Positions 24,749-39,960 of a DNA stretch of 64,000 nucleotides are shown here, piece after piece; position 1 is the first letter of the stretch, and each line of letters starts with the position of its first letter. The notes beneath the pieces are model-generated. The model ran no database searches. It saw nothing but the letters and a program-made list of their open reading frames with translations, and had not been told where the DNA came from. Position numbers and translations under genes: made by a program. The stretch lies in assembly GCA_030268105.1 (NCBI GenBank), contig BSDZ01000094.1, positions 839,001-903,000 on the forward strand, given 5' to 3'. The stretch is from Volvox africanus (taxonomy: Eukaryota > Chlorophyta > Chlorophyceae > Chlamydomonadales > Volvocaceae).

Positions 24749-25053
24749 AACACACCCTCAACAGGTACTTTGAATTCTTCTGCCAGGAAATAATTAAACC
24801 TAGCTTTAACAAGATTTGTTGCTTTTTTACTTCGATCTTCCTACATGAATAACCACACCTAGTAACCAAACTGAAGGTGGGCGGAAGTGGGCGCCAAATC
24901 GAAGTTCCGTACACAGGTACGTGGTTTGGGAAAGAACACGCTTATAAGTAAGCGTGCTCTCGGAGCTGCATTCCCAACGCCGATTGACACCTAGCTCGCT
25001 CCCCTGCCTGCTGGAATCTAAGCATATATATCTACGGCGTCCAAAGAAGCAGG

Positions 25054-28000
25054 ATGATGATCACGCAGCAGCAGTTCCTCGGGCGGTCTAGCAAGAGGTT
25101 CACTGCGATTACTTCTGCTGCTGCTGCAATGCCCACGGCACTACTGCTGGCTGTCGCCATGCTGGTCTCCATGTCGTCCATGTAGGTTATTTATTTCGCC
25201 ATGCGTTCTCTGCTGGCGTTTAGTGTTTGTGATGAGCTACGAACGCACGCACCACTGTTGCATGTTGCATGCCCTAACATCTGCTTCTGGAAGCAAGCAA
25301 GGCAGGCAGCAGGCAGCAGGCTCCGAAATAAAGCTCGTCCGTGAGGATGTATAAGATAGAGTCGTTGTTAATTCCATCCCACGCAATATGTAATAATAAG
25401 GCCGTGCGTCGCGTCGGTGGTCGGCCTGTCGCTCTGTCGTCCTTGCTACTTTTATATGTAATAAGCAATCAGCGTAGCAGGGATCCTCATCACTTGTGAT
25501 GTTACTTTTCCTGCTTGGTTGCTTTTCCTGCGATGCTTCAATTCGTTCATATCTTTAATACAAGCATCCAACAAATAAAGCTAGGCCTTTATTACTTGCA
25601 TGCATGTGCATGGTTTCATCCGCTCCATCGCTCGGTCATTTCGTTGTCATGTATATAATATTATATGTATTACAAATGATATTTATATATATGTGGTTTA
25701 TATGGGGTATATATATGTGTGTATGTGTGTATATGTTTATGTATACATATATATTTCGGGTTAGAGGAGAGGTTTCCCCGTCCTTTGAGCAGCTAGGTGT
25801 CCCCCGTTTTCTGTTGGGCCCTTCTGTGGTTTCTTGGTGGCCCTGAGTGCTCAGTAAGTGGCCAGGCGAGAGCCTCTGAGGGCTCGCTGGCCCTAGTGAG
25901 AGGGGGAGCACGTGGCAAGACAGACAGACAAAGCCACGTGTTCCTCCCCTGCGCTGTGGCTCGGTCCGGTCAGGACCCCCGGTGCTCGTCTTTGAAGGGC
26001 GAGTCGCCCACAGTGTAACACCCATAATATATATACATACATATACACGTATATATATATATATATATATACGTATATATACATATGTATATGGTGTTAC
26101 ACTGTATTTGGGCGATATGCCATGCAAGGACAAGCACCGGCGGCCCTGAACACCGGGCCGAACAACATATAGCGCAGGGGGAGAACACACGGCTATGTAT
26201 ATGCGAGGGCCGTTTACAAAATAACACGGAGGCTTAAATGAATCACGCTTTGCTGTCGCAGCTCTGCTTATCGCAGCCGCTTTCGCGTAAGCAGTACTAC
26301 ATATTCGCACTGACCAGTGCGCCGGCTGCCTTATGTGTAAAACACTCCGAAGCATTCCGTGTTTCCCGCAAGCACTGCGGTAGTCACTGCTTCATGTATG
26401 TGCTGCTTCCGGGCTGCACCACTGCAGGGCTGCACCACTCCCTTCGGGCGCTCCACCGCGACTGACATGTTTTTACATGCATCCCCGCGCCACGCCTGCT
26501 GCCGGCACTACGTTCAAAGGAGAAGTCAAGGGGTGCCAATGGGCTACCCATAACATGTTGAAGAGCGCCGTCCTTTCCCAGATTGCTGCCGTGGGCGCTG
26601 TGATGGATGAGCGAGTTACGCCATTCTCAAACTGCACCGAGGACAGCGCCGTTAAAAGCACCACTAATTTTTGTTGGGCGTTCAATTCCTCTGCAGAAGG
26701 TGCAAAGCTGCAGGAATGGGCCGTGAATCTCGTCACCAAATTGCGTCTTGAAGCTATAGGCTTTGAGACAAAATACAAATGCTCTCCATGGCTCATTGAC
26801 AATCGAATGGATGTAATCTTTGGCGGCTACGGCGTCTACCCGGATATCCCCCCAGGGGACATCAACGCAGATGCCAACAAGGACGCGCCGCCCGAAATGT
26901 CGAACATTGAGTGTACCCCCGACTTGTCCAGATTGAACTATCCAAAAAGCACGTGAGTTGATTCCTTATATCCATCATTTGTGCAGTCGCTTAATTGAGG
27001 ATAGATTGAGCACTGCATCCCCGTATTGTGCTGGCTTGGTGCAGCTCTCGTGTCAGGTCCTAAGAACTATATATACATCATGTTTATCTACTAGATTGAT
27101 AAACAGGTACGTAGGTCGTAGGTAGGTAGGTATATAGATAGGAAGATATGGTAGGCAGGAAGGTAGGTAGATAGGTAGCTAGATAGCATCCCGCCTAATT
27201 AGCTCGAAAATCAAATTAAGTTCCCAGGGTTTGCATAGACATGGCAGGGTGTACCTAGCAGATAGCCTAGCAGGTATATGCATATGCATATGCATATAAT
27301 ATATATATGTGTATATATATATATATATGGGGTATCTGATAGGCTAGCAGATAGCCTGCTGGCCCTGCTACCTAGCAGGCCCCTTGCTAGCCGAAAGCTA
27401 GATAGGTAGCAGATGCGTATTTGGGTGGGTCCTTTCCTGCTAGCCCTATCAGGATAAGAGGGGTTCTTGCAAGTGCTGATACCAATCCTTGTTCATCAAG
27501 GTGTCTTTATTCCTCTTAGTAAGATGACCAGGTGGTATACATGCCCCGGACTATTTATTGTCTACTGCCACCCAAGGGTCTGTCAACCCTTGCTCACACA
27601 CATGCATCTGCTGCCTGCTGCCTCCTGACTCTCATAACTACTGCAGTTGCAACACGACGATGCGCAACACTCAGTTTGGGGTTCAGAGCTGGGTATACAC
27701 CTATCCTGGTCGGAAGCCAACGACAACACTGTACTGTTTTGCCGTGGAAGTCCTCAACGCAACTGATCCAACAGTAAGATAAAAAGTGATGTGGCTTTGC
27801 TTGATTTCCAAATGAACTTGCTCCTGCCCTGCTGTGTACAGCACTTAGCTGTAATAAAGGATAGGAAAGCATGTTTTGCATTACAGGTGGTAAATCCAAG
27901 TTGTGTGCATGGCATGCGCCTGGTACATATTGATGTAGCAGCTGCTGCTGCTGATGATTAACTTAGCAAGCGATGCATATAGAAATTATGCATTTATACA

Positions 28001-29553
28001 CATACCTGCATCACCTACCTGCATGAAATCGTCTGGCTCAGCTGGCTGGCTGATTGGCATCAAGCTATACACGCACACATATACATACCAAGGGATTATA
28101 CAACGTTATGCAGAGCCCCTGCGGCCGGACGGACACACTGTTCAAGGCAGAGATCTGGGGGGATGACAAGCAGCGCCAGAAGCTGAAAGGCATTGCCATA
28201 CAGCCCGTGGGCGCCAAGAATTTCACCTACCGGTCACCAAGCTGGGGAGCACCAGGCGACCAAACCATTAAGGTGTCTCAGCTGAATTGGACCCCACAGC
28301 AGGCCAACGGCAGCAAGATTTGCTTAGAGCTGGACTCCACCACAGATATTGACTCGTTTTGCTTGTTTGGCCACAAAACCTGCTGGTAAGGATGTTTCAC
28401 TGTAGTATCCTGGGGTATCTAAGGCTAGTATCCAGGATGGTCAGGAATCTAGACATCTTCCGACCGGGCCTGTACAGTTTGGCGGATATTAACACAGACA
28501 TACAACATCGACAAGCAGTGACATTAACATACTGTTATTCATCATTCCCCGAACATACAGCACTACTGACAAACACACACATCTAACACACTGTCACTAC
28601 TATCTTTGGCCTACAGCCGCAGGCTACAGATGGATTCTTAGACATACTGTTAATGCATTCAATTGATTTTAAACATATCTACAGCTGCTGCTATCCTGCC
28701 TGTGTGTGTCATGTGTTTGCCCTCCCATCCTGTCTACCTATGTGATGCATGCAGGATCAACTTCTTTGATGAATCACTGGCTTGCTGCCCCCTGTATCCG
28801 TCAACTACCGTTGATAAGTTATCCGAAGGTATTGTGTAGTTGTTGAGAGCCTCAAAGGCATCTCGGGAGATAAATATAAATATAAATATAAATATAAATA
28901 TAAATATAAATATAAATATAAATATAAATATAAATATAAATATAAATATAAATATAAATATAAATATAAATACAAATACAAATATAAATATAATATATAT
29001 ATATATATATATATACATACAGAGAGAGGGAGAGAGAGAAGAGAGAGAGAACCCTAAAATCCCTAAAACCCTAAACCCTATATATATATGTATATGTGTG
29101 TGTGTGTGTATGTGTATGTCGTTGTATCCTATTGCATGGATGCTGCACCCAGACTTGGCCAGTGCTGGAGACTTTACGGAAGAGGACGCCAAGCTATTGG
29201 TACAAATGATCGATGTGGAGAAGGCGTTTGCTAAACTTGACAGTCAGGCCAAAGCTCAATCCACTTTTATGGCCACGGCCAGCAAGTGCTTTGACCTGAA
29301 TTTGTGGGTCTTCCGGCTTGTGGGCTGCGTGGACACCTCCAAACTGGCCGTGTCCCTGAAGGCCTACGTCAAGATCCCATTGCTTGGATCCAAGCTCATG
29401 GGTTCGTGCACTGTGAGCTTGTCATCCGGTCCCGGATGCTTGTTGGGTTACCCAAAAGTTGCCTCCATCCGGCTCTACTTCAAGGGTCGGTCGCTCATGA
29501 TGGAAGCTTCCTTCCTGGGCAAGAGCACGTCTTTCACTGTTTTCACTCTGTAA
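25054..29553 (+). CDS. Secreted pherophorin-like glycoprotein, copy 4
   Basis: Exons 25054-25181, 26428-26952, 27647-27773, 28114-28385, 28755-28828, 29153-29553. Protein and splice sites as in copy 1. In this copy the hexamer and AT tracts happen to leave intron 5 open in the exon 6 frame, giving a spurious long Asn-Ile repeat frame from 28840. This is not coding, because exon 5 read through its donor meets a stop within four codons. Confidence 0.75.
25931..26195. mobile_element. Foldback element in intron 1, copy 4
   Basis: Same element, TA core equal to units 2, 5, 6 and 7. Confidence 0.6.
28871..29079. repeat. Intron 5 compound microsatellite, unit 4
   Basis: (AAATAT)n with two AAATAC interruptions, (AT)n, GA-rich tract and telomere-like motifs at 29051-29079. 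Confidence 0.95.
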
Positions 29554-32278
29554 TTCCGTCCATCCATTAACGAAACAAGTCATTTTTGGCCAAGCTTGCT
29601 ATCTAGCTAGCAGCTAGATATATAGTTAGTACATATATGTACTCGGTTGGTTGCTCTGTGGTGGCTGGCTAATCATCCTCCGTCTGCGTGCAGTACATAC
29701 ACGCCGGCAACACTGGCAACATATGCAATATGGCGCGCATGGCAGGCGCATGCACTACTACTGACAAAACAACTGCTGTGTCACTAAGCATTTGCTACGG
29801 CATTTGCTATTCCCGCGCGATGTGTGTACACCCGTGTACATATATACTGATCACGCCCCCACATACACACACATGTATAAACCGATGTGTTGGTGAGGTT
29901 ATTGATAATCGTACTAGAGGTAAATTATCGCTTCTTGTGGATACGCGGTGGCCTCTACCTACCTACCTACCTACCTACCTACCTGCACACGCACGTACGT
30001 ATCTGTTGCATTAGGATTCAATTATCACCGCTGCGTTGGTTGCTGTGATCTAACAAGGTGCTAAGCGATCGTAATGAAATCATTTCTAGTAGTAAATATA
30101 TTTGCATATATTTAGCTGGTCATGCGCCATGGAATCCATGCATTCCTGTCATGTGGGTGTATGTGAGGCTGGCGCAGCAGTGCGCTAGCTGTAGCTCGGG
30201 CAACTACACTAGACACAGACTCCAGGCTCCGTCGCGGAGCTCTATTGGCAGCTAATCAGGGTGATCAGTCCTGATAGCGCCTTTATTAGGCTGATCTATT
30301 GGCGGCCTGGGCAGATGCGTGGAATGTGAACTACTGTAAGAGTCTGTATAATATTGTTACAATGGCTCAATTCCGAACAGTCTATATAGATCAGGCGAAG
30401 CGCTTCCAATGGGAAGTCTTCGCCTTAGGTAACAGCAAGAGATCACCGAAATGTACGGCTCTTGGATCCAACAACGACCAACTGTCATTCACGCGAATCA
30501 GCAGCTATCGGAACTGTCGTTTCCTAACCGCTCTTTTACCAGAATTGTCACGCCGTCAACGGTGCATGACAGCTGTCATGTGCAGCGAACGGCATCGCTG
30601 CGTCCACGACACTGGGGGTGTGGACTCTCCCCCCCGAACGCAGCTAGGGAAACTGGCGAGGGAGGTGACGGCAATATCCATGCGCATGGGGTCTCCTGAG
30701 AGCCAGAAATCAATGCTTGTTCTGACTGGCTTGTCCTGCCGTCCCCCGTCCCCCGTCCCCCGTCCCCCGTCTCCCGTCTCCCGTCCCCCGTCCCCCGTCC
30801 CCCGTCGCCCTCTCTCACCATAATCCCTGGCTGGGGGTCCGTGTATTTTGCTTGGCACTATTAGACTGTGTGGAGTTACTGTGCACTCTTACAATGGGGT
30901 ATCGGCAGCCAGACTACTAATCTGCGTTGATCTTGCGGGTTTATACGTAGTCTACGGCTGCATCAACGCGGTTTTCCTGACAATCTCAGCTCTATGCTTG
31001 AAGTGGTTACATTTGTCCTGTATGTATGCATTCCCCCCTTCTGCTTCCGTCTTCCCGGGCGGACGTTCATCGTGAGAGATTTGAGAAACGCAAAAGAAAA
31101 GAAACTCGCACTGCACTCCAATATTTTCAAATGAGGCCCTACAATTTTTTTCGTCTGCGGATCGCTAGTGGGGTGCGGTATGGCCTTCCTTCTGCTACGG
31201 CATGAATGCAATATTTGCAACTATCTATATGAATGTTTTTGGTTTTAAAACACAGCATAAATAACACTATTTGGCGCTGTAATGACGGCTTCGATGCGCG
31301 AAGGCGCTTCGGAGCTAATTAAGCTAAAGGCTGAAGTCGGAATTCCATTTTCAGCACACATAGTGCGGCATAACGAAACAAGGATTCCAGACATGTGTAC
31401 TCTATCATCGGGAAATATGTAGCTAGGCTAGAAACATGCTGTGGGTAACGAATATACCCATCCAATAACCAAATCGGGGTTCCACAAAATACAGGTTTAA
31501 GGAGCGTAACATGTTTTCACAGAAACTGCCTGTAGTAAAGGATGTACCCATCGCTCGGGGTATCAGTTCTTGGAAACGTTTTTTTATGAAAGATTGTATC
31601 TTCTTTAAATTAAAGAATTATTATTAACTTACTATATTTATTTTATTACCTTTATCTGCTGTGCAGATGACACGAATGCTACGCCACTCGTAATCAAGTA
31701 GTGGGTAGCTATAGGGCGTGTGGCTTACTAACTTTGTTTTCATCAGCACCTAGATAGCGTTTCAATTCAGCTTGATGATGCATACTTGAGTCTCTTGGTT
31801 GCTGGCCCGTCTGAGCCATCGATGTTTGTTATTATTAGCGCATTATTATAAGGATGGAAGACGATAAGAAGCAAAATAGACAGGGCGAAATCGAAAGCTT
31901 ACATGCAATACAGCTACTACAAATGCGATGCCATGCGATTAATTAGTGCAGGGAACGAAGTAAGCGGCGGTACATTTTTCGCAAATCATTAAGTGTGTTG
32001 CTATCTTAGGCAGGCGGGAGGCACTTAAGCTGGTTTACAGGTCATTTTGCATGTATGTCGAGCGAAGGAACGAGCTTTTGCAATAACATGCATGTTAATG
32101 CCAAGCAGGTGCGTGAATGGATGGACTGACAGCTCTAGACAGCAGGCCCATGAACGCATATCTACCTGTATGTACCTATCGTGCGTTGTATCCTTGCATG
32201 ATTCATGACCACTACTGCCATTCGAGCAGTACGGAGGGCGAAATGAACGGGATCGATGAGCCCGCCGCCTTCCCGCCA

Positions 32279-32430
32279 AATAAGTTATGCCCTCTATTAA
32301 AGCTTGGAAGATATCAAGAAGTCGTGGAAACACTACATAAAATACTTGAATTAGAACCTAATTAGAACCTACAAATCAAAAAGCTATAAATGCTAAAGAA
32401 CAAGCGTTAATAAAGCTAAAGGAGTCATAG
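32279..32430 (+). pseudogene. TPR-like gene fragment, copy 5
   Basis: Same broken TPR-like frame and 11-bp duplication as in unit 1. Confidence 0.45.
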
Positions 32431-32735
32431 AACACACCCTCAACAGGTACTTTGAATTCTTCTGCCAGGAAATAATTAAACCTAGCTTTAACAAGATTTG
32501 TTGCTTTTTTACTTCGATCTTCCTACATGAATAACCACACCTAGTAACCAAACTGAAGGTGGGCGGAAGTGGGCGCCAAATCGAAGTTCCGTACACAGGT
32601 ACGTGGTTTGGGAAAGAACACGCTTATAAGTAAGCGTGCTCTCGGAGCTGCATTCCCAACGCCGATTGACACCTAGCTCGCTCCCCTGCCTGCTGGAATC
32701 TAAGCATATATATCTACGGCGTCCAAAGAAGCAGG

Positions 32736-35700
32736 ATGATGATCACGCAGCAGCAGTTCCTCGGGCGGTCTAGCAAGAGGTTCACTGCGATTACTTCTGC
32801 TGCTGCTGCAATGCCCACGGCACTACTGCTGGCTGTCGCCATGCTGGTCTCCATGTCGTCCATGTAGGTTATTTATTTCGCCATGCGTTCTCTGCTGGCG
32901 TTTAGTGTTTGTGATGAGCTACGAACGCACGCACCACTGTTGCATGTTGCATGCCCTAACATCTGCTTCTGGAAGCAAGCAAGGCAGGCAGCAGGCAGCA
33001 GGCTCCGAAATAAAGCTCGTCCGTGAGGATGTATAAGATAGAGTCGTTGTTAATTCCATCCCACGCAATATGTAATAATAAGGCCGTGCGTCGCGTCGGT
33101 GGTCGGCCTGTCGCTCTGTCGTCCTTGCTACTTTTATATGTAATAAGCAATCAGCGTAGCAGGGATCCTCATCACTTGTGATGTTACTTTTCCTGCTTGG
33201 TTGCTTTTCCTGCGATGCTTCAATTCGTTCATATCTTTAATACAAGCATCCAACAAATAAAGCTAGGCCTTTATTACTTGCATGCATGTGCATGGTTTCA
33301 TCCGCTCCATCGCTCGGTCATTTCGTTGTCATGTATATAATATTATATGTATTACAAATGATATTTATATATATGTGGTTTATATGGGGTATATATATGT
33401 GTGTATGTGTGTATATGTTTATGTATACATATATATTTCGGGTTAGAGGAGAGGTTTCCCCGTCCTTTGAGCAGCTAGGTGTCCCCCGTTTTCTGTTGGG
33501 CCCTTCTGTGGTTTCTTGGTGGCCCTGAGTGCTCAGTAAGTGGCCAGGCGAGAGCCTCTGAGGGCTCGCTGGCCCTAGTGAGAGGGGGAGCACGTGGCAA
33601 GACAGACAGACAAAGCCACGTGTTCCTCCCCTGCGCTGTGGCTCGGTCCGGTCAGGACCCCCGGTGCTCGTCTTTGAAGGGCGAGTCGCCCACAGTGTAA
33701 CACCCATAATATATATACATACATATACACGTATATATATATATATATATATACGTATATATACATATGTATATGGTGTTACACTGTATTTGGGCGATAT
33801 GCCATGCAAGGACAAGCACCGGCGGCCCTGAACACCGGGCCGAACAACATATAGCGCAGGGGGAGAACACACGGCTATGTATATGCGAGGGCCGTTTACA
33901 AAATAACACGGAGGCTTAAATGAATCACGCTTTGCTGTCGCAGCTCTGCTTATCGCAGCCGCTTTCGCGTAAGCAGTACTACATATTCGCACTGACCAGT
34001 GCGCCGGCTGCCTTATGTGTAAAACACTCCGAAGCATTCCGTGTTTCCCGCAAGCACTGCGGTAGTCACTGCTTCATGTATGTGCTGCTTCCGGGCTGCA
34101 CCACTGCAGGGCTGCACCACTCCCTTCGGGCGCTCCACCGCGACTGACATGTTTTTACATGCATCCCCGCGCCACGCCTGCTGCCGGCACTACGTTCAAA
34201 GGAGAAGTCAAGGGGTGCCAATGGGCTACCCATAACATGTTGAAGAGCGCCGTCCTTTCCCAGATTGCTGCCGTGGGCGCTGTGATGGATGAGCGAGTTA
34301 CGCCATTCTCAAACTGCACCGAGGACAGCGCCGTTAAAAGCACCACTAATTTTTGTTGGGCGTTCAATTCCTCTGCAGAAGGTGCAAAGCTGCAGGAATG
34401 GGCCGTGAATCTCGTCACCAAATTGCGTCTTGAAGCTATAGGCTTTGAGACAAAATACAAATGCTCTCCATGGCTCATTGACAATCGAATGGATGTAATC
34501 TTTGGCGGCTACGGCGTCTACCCGGATATCCCCCCAGGGGACATCAACGCAGATGCCAACAAGGACGCGCCGCCCGAAATGTCGAACATTGAGTGTACCC
34601 CCGACTTGTCCAGATTGAACTATCCAAAAAGCACGTGAGTTGATTCCTTATATCCATCATTTGTGCAGTCGCTTAATTGAGGATAGATTGAGCACTGCAT
34701 CCCCGTATTGTGCTGGCTTGGTGCAGCTCTCGTGTCAGGTCCTAAGAACTATATATACATCATGTTTATCTACTAGATTGATAAACAGGTACGTAGGTCG
34801 TAGGTAGGTAGGTATATAGATAGGAAGATATGGTAGGCAGGAAGGTAGGTAGATAGGTAGCTAGATAGCATCCCGCCTAATTAGCTCGAAAATCAAATTA
34901 AGTTCCCAGGGTTTGCATAGACATGGCAGGGTGTACCTAGCAGATAGCCTAGCAGGTATATGCATATGCATATGCATATAATATATATATGTGTATATAT
35001 ATATATATATGGGGTATCTGATAGGCTAGCAGATAGCCTGCTGGCCCTGCTACCTAGCAGGCCCCTTGCTAGCCGAAAGCTAGATAGGTAGCAGATGCGT
35101 ATTTGGGTGGGTCCTTTCCTGCTAGCCCTATCAGGATAAGAGGGGTTCTTGCAAGTGCTGATACCAATCCTTGTTCATCAAGGTGTCTTTATTCCTCTTA
35201 GTAAGATGACCAGGTGGTATACATGCCCCGGACTATTTATTGTCTACTGCCACCCAAGGGTCTGTCAACCCTTGCTCACACACATGCATCTGCTGCCTGC
35301 TGCCTCCTGACTCTCATAACTACTGCAGTTGCAACACGACGATGCGCAACACTCAGTTTGGGGTTCAGAGCTGGGTATACACCTATCCTGGTCGGAAGCC
35401 AACGACAACACTGTACTGTTTTGCCGTGGAAGTCCTCAACGCAACTGATCCAACAGTAAGATAAAAAGTGATGTGGCTTTGCTTGATTTCCAAATGAACT
35501 TGCTCCTGCCCTGCTGTGTACAGCACTTAGCTGTAATAAAGGATAGGAAAGCATGTTTTGCATTACAGGTGGTAAATCCAAGTTGTGTGCATGGCATGCG
35601 CCTGGTACATATTGATGTAGCAGCTGCTGCTGCTGATGATTAACTTAGCAAGCGATGCATATAGAAATTATGCATTTATACACATACCTGCATCACCTAC

Positions 35701-37235
35701 CTGCATGAAATCGTCTGGCTCAGCTGGCTGGCTGATTGGCATCAAGCTATACACGCACACATATACATACCAAGGGATTATACAACGTTATGCAGAGCCC
35801 CTGCGGCCGGACGGACACACTGTTCAAGGCAGAGATCTGGGGGGATGACAAGCAGCGCCAGAAGCTGAAAGGCATTGCCATACAGCCCGTGGGCGCCAAG
35901 AATTTCACCTACCGGTCACCAAGCTGGGGAGCACCAGGCGACCAAACCATTAAGGTGTCTCAGCTGAATTGGACCCCACAGCAGGCCAACGGCAGCAAGA
36001 TTTGCTTAGAGCTGGACTCCACCACAGATATTGACTCGTTTTGCTTGTTTGGCCACAAAACCTGCTGGTAAGGATGTTTCACTGTAGTATCCTGGGGTAT
36101 CTAAGGCTAGTATCCAGGATGGTCAGGAATCTAGACATCTTCCGACCGGGCCTGTACAGTTTGGCGGATATTAACACAGACATACAACATCGACAAGCAG
36201 TGACATTAACATACTGTTATTCATCATTCCCCGAACATACAGCACTACTGACAAACACACACATCTAACACACTGTCACTACTATCTTTGGCCTACAGCC
36301 GCAGGCTACAGATGGATTCTTAGACATACTGTTAATGCATTCAATTGATTTTAAACATATCTACAGCTGCTGCTATCCTGCCTGTGTGTGTCATGTGTTT
36401 GCCCTCCCATCCTGTCTACCTATGTGATGCATGCAGGATCAACTTCTTTGATGAATCACTGGCTTGCTGCCCCCTGTATCCGTCAACTACCGTTGATAAG
36501 TTATCCGAAGGTATTGTGTAGTTGTTGAGAGCCTCAAAGGCATCTCGGGAGATAAATATAAATATAAATATAAATATAAATATAAATATAAATATAAATA
36601 TAAATATAAATATAAATATAAATATAAATATAAATATAAATATAAATATAAATACAAATACAAATATAAATATAATATATATATATATATATATATACAT
36701 ACAGAGAGAGGGAGAGAGAGAAGAGAGAGAGAACCCTAAAATCCCTAAAACCCTAAACCCTATATATATATGTATATGTGTGTGTGTGTGTATGTGTATG
36801 TCGTTGTATCCTATTGCATGGATGCTGCACCCAGACTTGGCCAGTGCTGGAGACTTTACGGAAGAGGACGCCAAGCTATTGGTACAAATGATCGATGTGG
36901 AGAAGGCGTTTGCTAAACTTGACAGTCAGGCCAAAGCTCAATCCACTTTTATGGCCACGGCCAGCAAGTGCTTTGACCTGAATTTGTGGGTCTTCCGGCT
37001 TGTGGGCTGCGTGGACACCTCCAAACTGGCCGTGTCCCTGAAGGCCTACGTCAAGATCCCATTGCTTGGATCCAAGCTCATGGGTTCGTGCACTGTGAGC
37101 TTGTCATCCGGTCCCGGATGCTTGTTGGGTTACCCAAAAGTTGCCTCCATCCGGCTCTACTTCAAGGGTCGGTCGCTCATGATGGAAGCTTCCTTCCTGG
37201 GCAAGAGCACGTCTTTCACTGTTTTCACTCTGTAA
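32736..37235 (+). CDS. Secreted pherophorin-like glycoprotein, copy 5
   Basis: Exons 32736-32863, 34110-34634, 35329-35455, 35796-36067, 36437-36510, 36835-37235. Protein and splice sites as in copy 1; intron lengths equal those of copy 4. Apparently intact. Confidence 0.75.
33613..33877. mobile_element. Foldback element in intron 1, copy 5
   Basis: Same element as in unit 4. Confidence 0.6.
36553..36761. repeat. Intron 5 compound microsatellite, unit 5
   Basis: Same structure and length as unit 4; telomere-like motifs at 36733-36761. Confidence 0.95.
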
Positions 37236-39960
37236 TTCCGTCCATCCATTAACGAAACAAGTCATTTTTGGCCAAGCTTGCTATCTAGCTAGCAGCTAGA
37301 TATATAGTTAGTACATATATGTACTCGGTTGGTTGCTCTGTGGTGGCTGGCTAATCATCCTCCGTCTGCGTGCAGTACATACACGCCGGCAACACTGGCA
37401 ACATATGCAATATGGCGCGCATGGCAGGCGCATGCACTACTACTGACAAAACAACTGCTGTGTCACTAAGCATTTGCTACGGCATTTGCTATTCCCGCGC
37501 GATGTGTGTACACCCGTGTACATATATACTGATCACGCCCCCACATACACACACATGTATAAACCGATGTGTTGGTGAGGTTATTGATAATCGTACTAGA
37601 GGTAAATTATCGCTTCTTGTGGATACGCGGTGGCCTCTACCTACCTACCTACCTACCTACCTACCTGCACACGCACGTACGTATCTGTTGCATTAGGATT
37701 CAATTATCACCGCTGCGTTGGTTGCTGTGATCTAACAAGGTGCTAAGCGATCGTAATGAAATCATTTCTAGTAGTAAATATATTTGCATATATTTAGCTG
37801 GTCATGCGCCATGGAATCCATGCATTCCTGTCATGTGGGTGTATGTGAGGCTGGCGCAGCAGTGCGCTAGCTGTAGCTCGGGCAACTACACTAGACACAG
37901 ACTCCAGGCTCCGTCGCGGAGCTCTATTGGCAGCTAATCAGGGTGATCAGTCCTGATAGCGCCTTTATTAGGCTGATCTATTGGCGGCCTGGGCAGATGC
38001 GCGGAATGTGAACTACTGTAAGAGTCTGTATAATATTGTTACAATGGCTCAATTCCGAACAGTCTATATAGATCAGGCGAAGCGCTTCCAATGGGAAGTC
38101 TTCGCCTTAGGTAACAGCAAGAGATCACCGAAATGTACGGCTCTTGGATCCAACAACGACCAACTGTCATTCACGCGAATCAGCAGCTATCGGAACTGTC
38201 GTTTCCTAACCGCTCTTTTACCAGAATTGTCACGCCGTCAACGGTGCATGACAGCTGTCATGTGCAGCGAACGGCATCGCTGCGTCCACGACACTGGGGG
38301 TGTGGACTCTCCCCCCCGAACGCAGCTAGGGAAACTGGCGAGGGAGGTGACGGCAATATCCATGCGCATGGGGTCTCCTGAGAGCCAGAAATCAATGCTT
38401 GTTCTGACTGGCTTGTCCTGCCGTCCCCCGTCCCCCGTCCCCCGTCCCCCGTCTCCCGTCTCCCGTCCCCCGTCCCCCGTCCCCCGTCGCCCTCTCTCAC
38501 CATAATCCCTGGCTGGGGGTCCGTGTATTTTGCTTGGCACTATTAGACTGTGTGGAGTTACTGTGCACTCTTACAATGGGGTATCGGCAGCCAGACTACT
38601 AATCTGCGTTGATCTTGCGGGTTTATACGTAGTCTACGGCTGCATCAACGCGGTTTTCCTGACAATCTCAGCTCTATGCTTGAAGTGGTTACATTTGTCC
38701 TGTATGTATGCATTCCCCCCTTCTGCTTCCGTCTTCCCGGGCGGACGTTCATCGTGAGAGATTTGAGAAACGCAAAAGAAAAGAAACTCGCACTGCACTC
38801 CAATATTTTCAAATGAGGCCCTACAATTTTTTTCGTCTGCGGATCGCTAGTGGGGTGCGGTATGGCCTTCCTTCTGCTACGGCATGAATGCAATATTTGC
38901 AACTATCTATATGAATGTTTTTGGTTTTAAAACACAGCATAAATAACACTATTTGGCGCTGTAATGACGGCTTCGATGCGCGAAGGCGCTTCGGAGCTAA
39001 TTAAGCTAAAGGCTGAAGTCGGAATTCCATTTTCAGCACACATAGTGCGGCATAACGAAACAAGGATTCCAGACATGTGTACTCTATCATCGGGAAATAT
39101 GTAGCTAGGCTAGAAACATGCTGTGGGTAACGAATATACCCATCCAATAACCAAATCGGGGTTCCACAAAATACAGGTTTAAGGAGCGTAACATGTTTTC
39201 ACAGAAACTGCCTGTAGTAAAGGATGTACCCATCGCTCGGGGTATCAGTTCTTGGAAACGTTTTTTTATGAAAGATTGTATCTTCTTTAAATTAAAGAAT
39301 TATTATTAACTTACTATATTTATTTTATTACCTTTATCTGCTGTGCAGATGACACGAATGCTACGCCACTCGTAATCAAGTAGTGGGTAGCTATAGGGCG
39401 TGTGGCTTACTAACTTTGTTTTCATCAGCACCTAGATAGCGTTTCAATTCAGCTTGATGATGCATACTTGAGTCTCTTGGTTGCTGGCCCGTCTGAGCCA
39501 TCGATGTTTGTTATTATTAGCGCATTATTATAAGGATGGAAGACGATAAGAAGCAAAATAGACAGGGCGAAATCGAAAGCTTACATGCAATACAGCTACT
39601 ACAAATGCGATGCCATGCGATTAATTAGTGCAGGGAACGAAGTAAGCGGCGGTACATTTTTCGCAAATCATTAAGTGCGTTGCTATCTTAGGCAGGCGGG
39701 AGGCACTTAAGCTGGTTTACAGGTCATTTTGCATGTATGTCGAGCGAAGGAACGAGCTTTTGCAATAACATGCATGTTAATGCCAAGCAGGTGCGTGAAT
39801 GGATGGACTGACAGCTCTAGACAGCAGGCCCATGAACGCATATCTACCTGTATGTACCTATCGTGCGTTGTATCCTTGCATGATTCATGACCACTACTGC
39901 CATTCGAGCAGTATGGAGGGCGAAATGAACGGGATCGATGAGCCCGCCGCCTTCCCGCCA

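Larger units (their letters stand above)
23057..30738 (+). repeat. Tandem array unit 4 (complete, 7682 bp)
   Basis: Same length as unit 5 and nearly indistinguishable from it: both have identical hexamer and TA tract lengths. A visible difference is GCGTGG here (about 30317) against GCGCGG in unit 5. Probably the most recently duplicated pair. Confidence 0.97.
30739..38420 (+). repeat. Tandem array unit 5 (complete, 7682 bp)
   Basis: Twin of unit 4. Carries GCGCGG near 37999, a base shared only with unit 7. Confidence 0.97.
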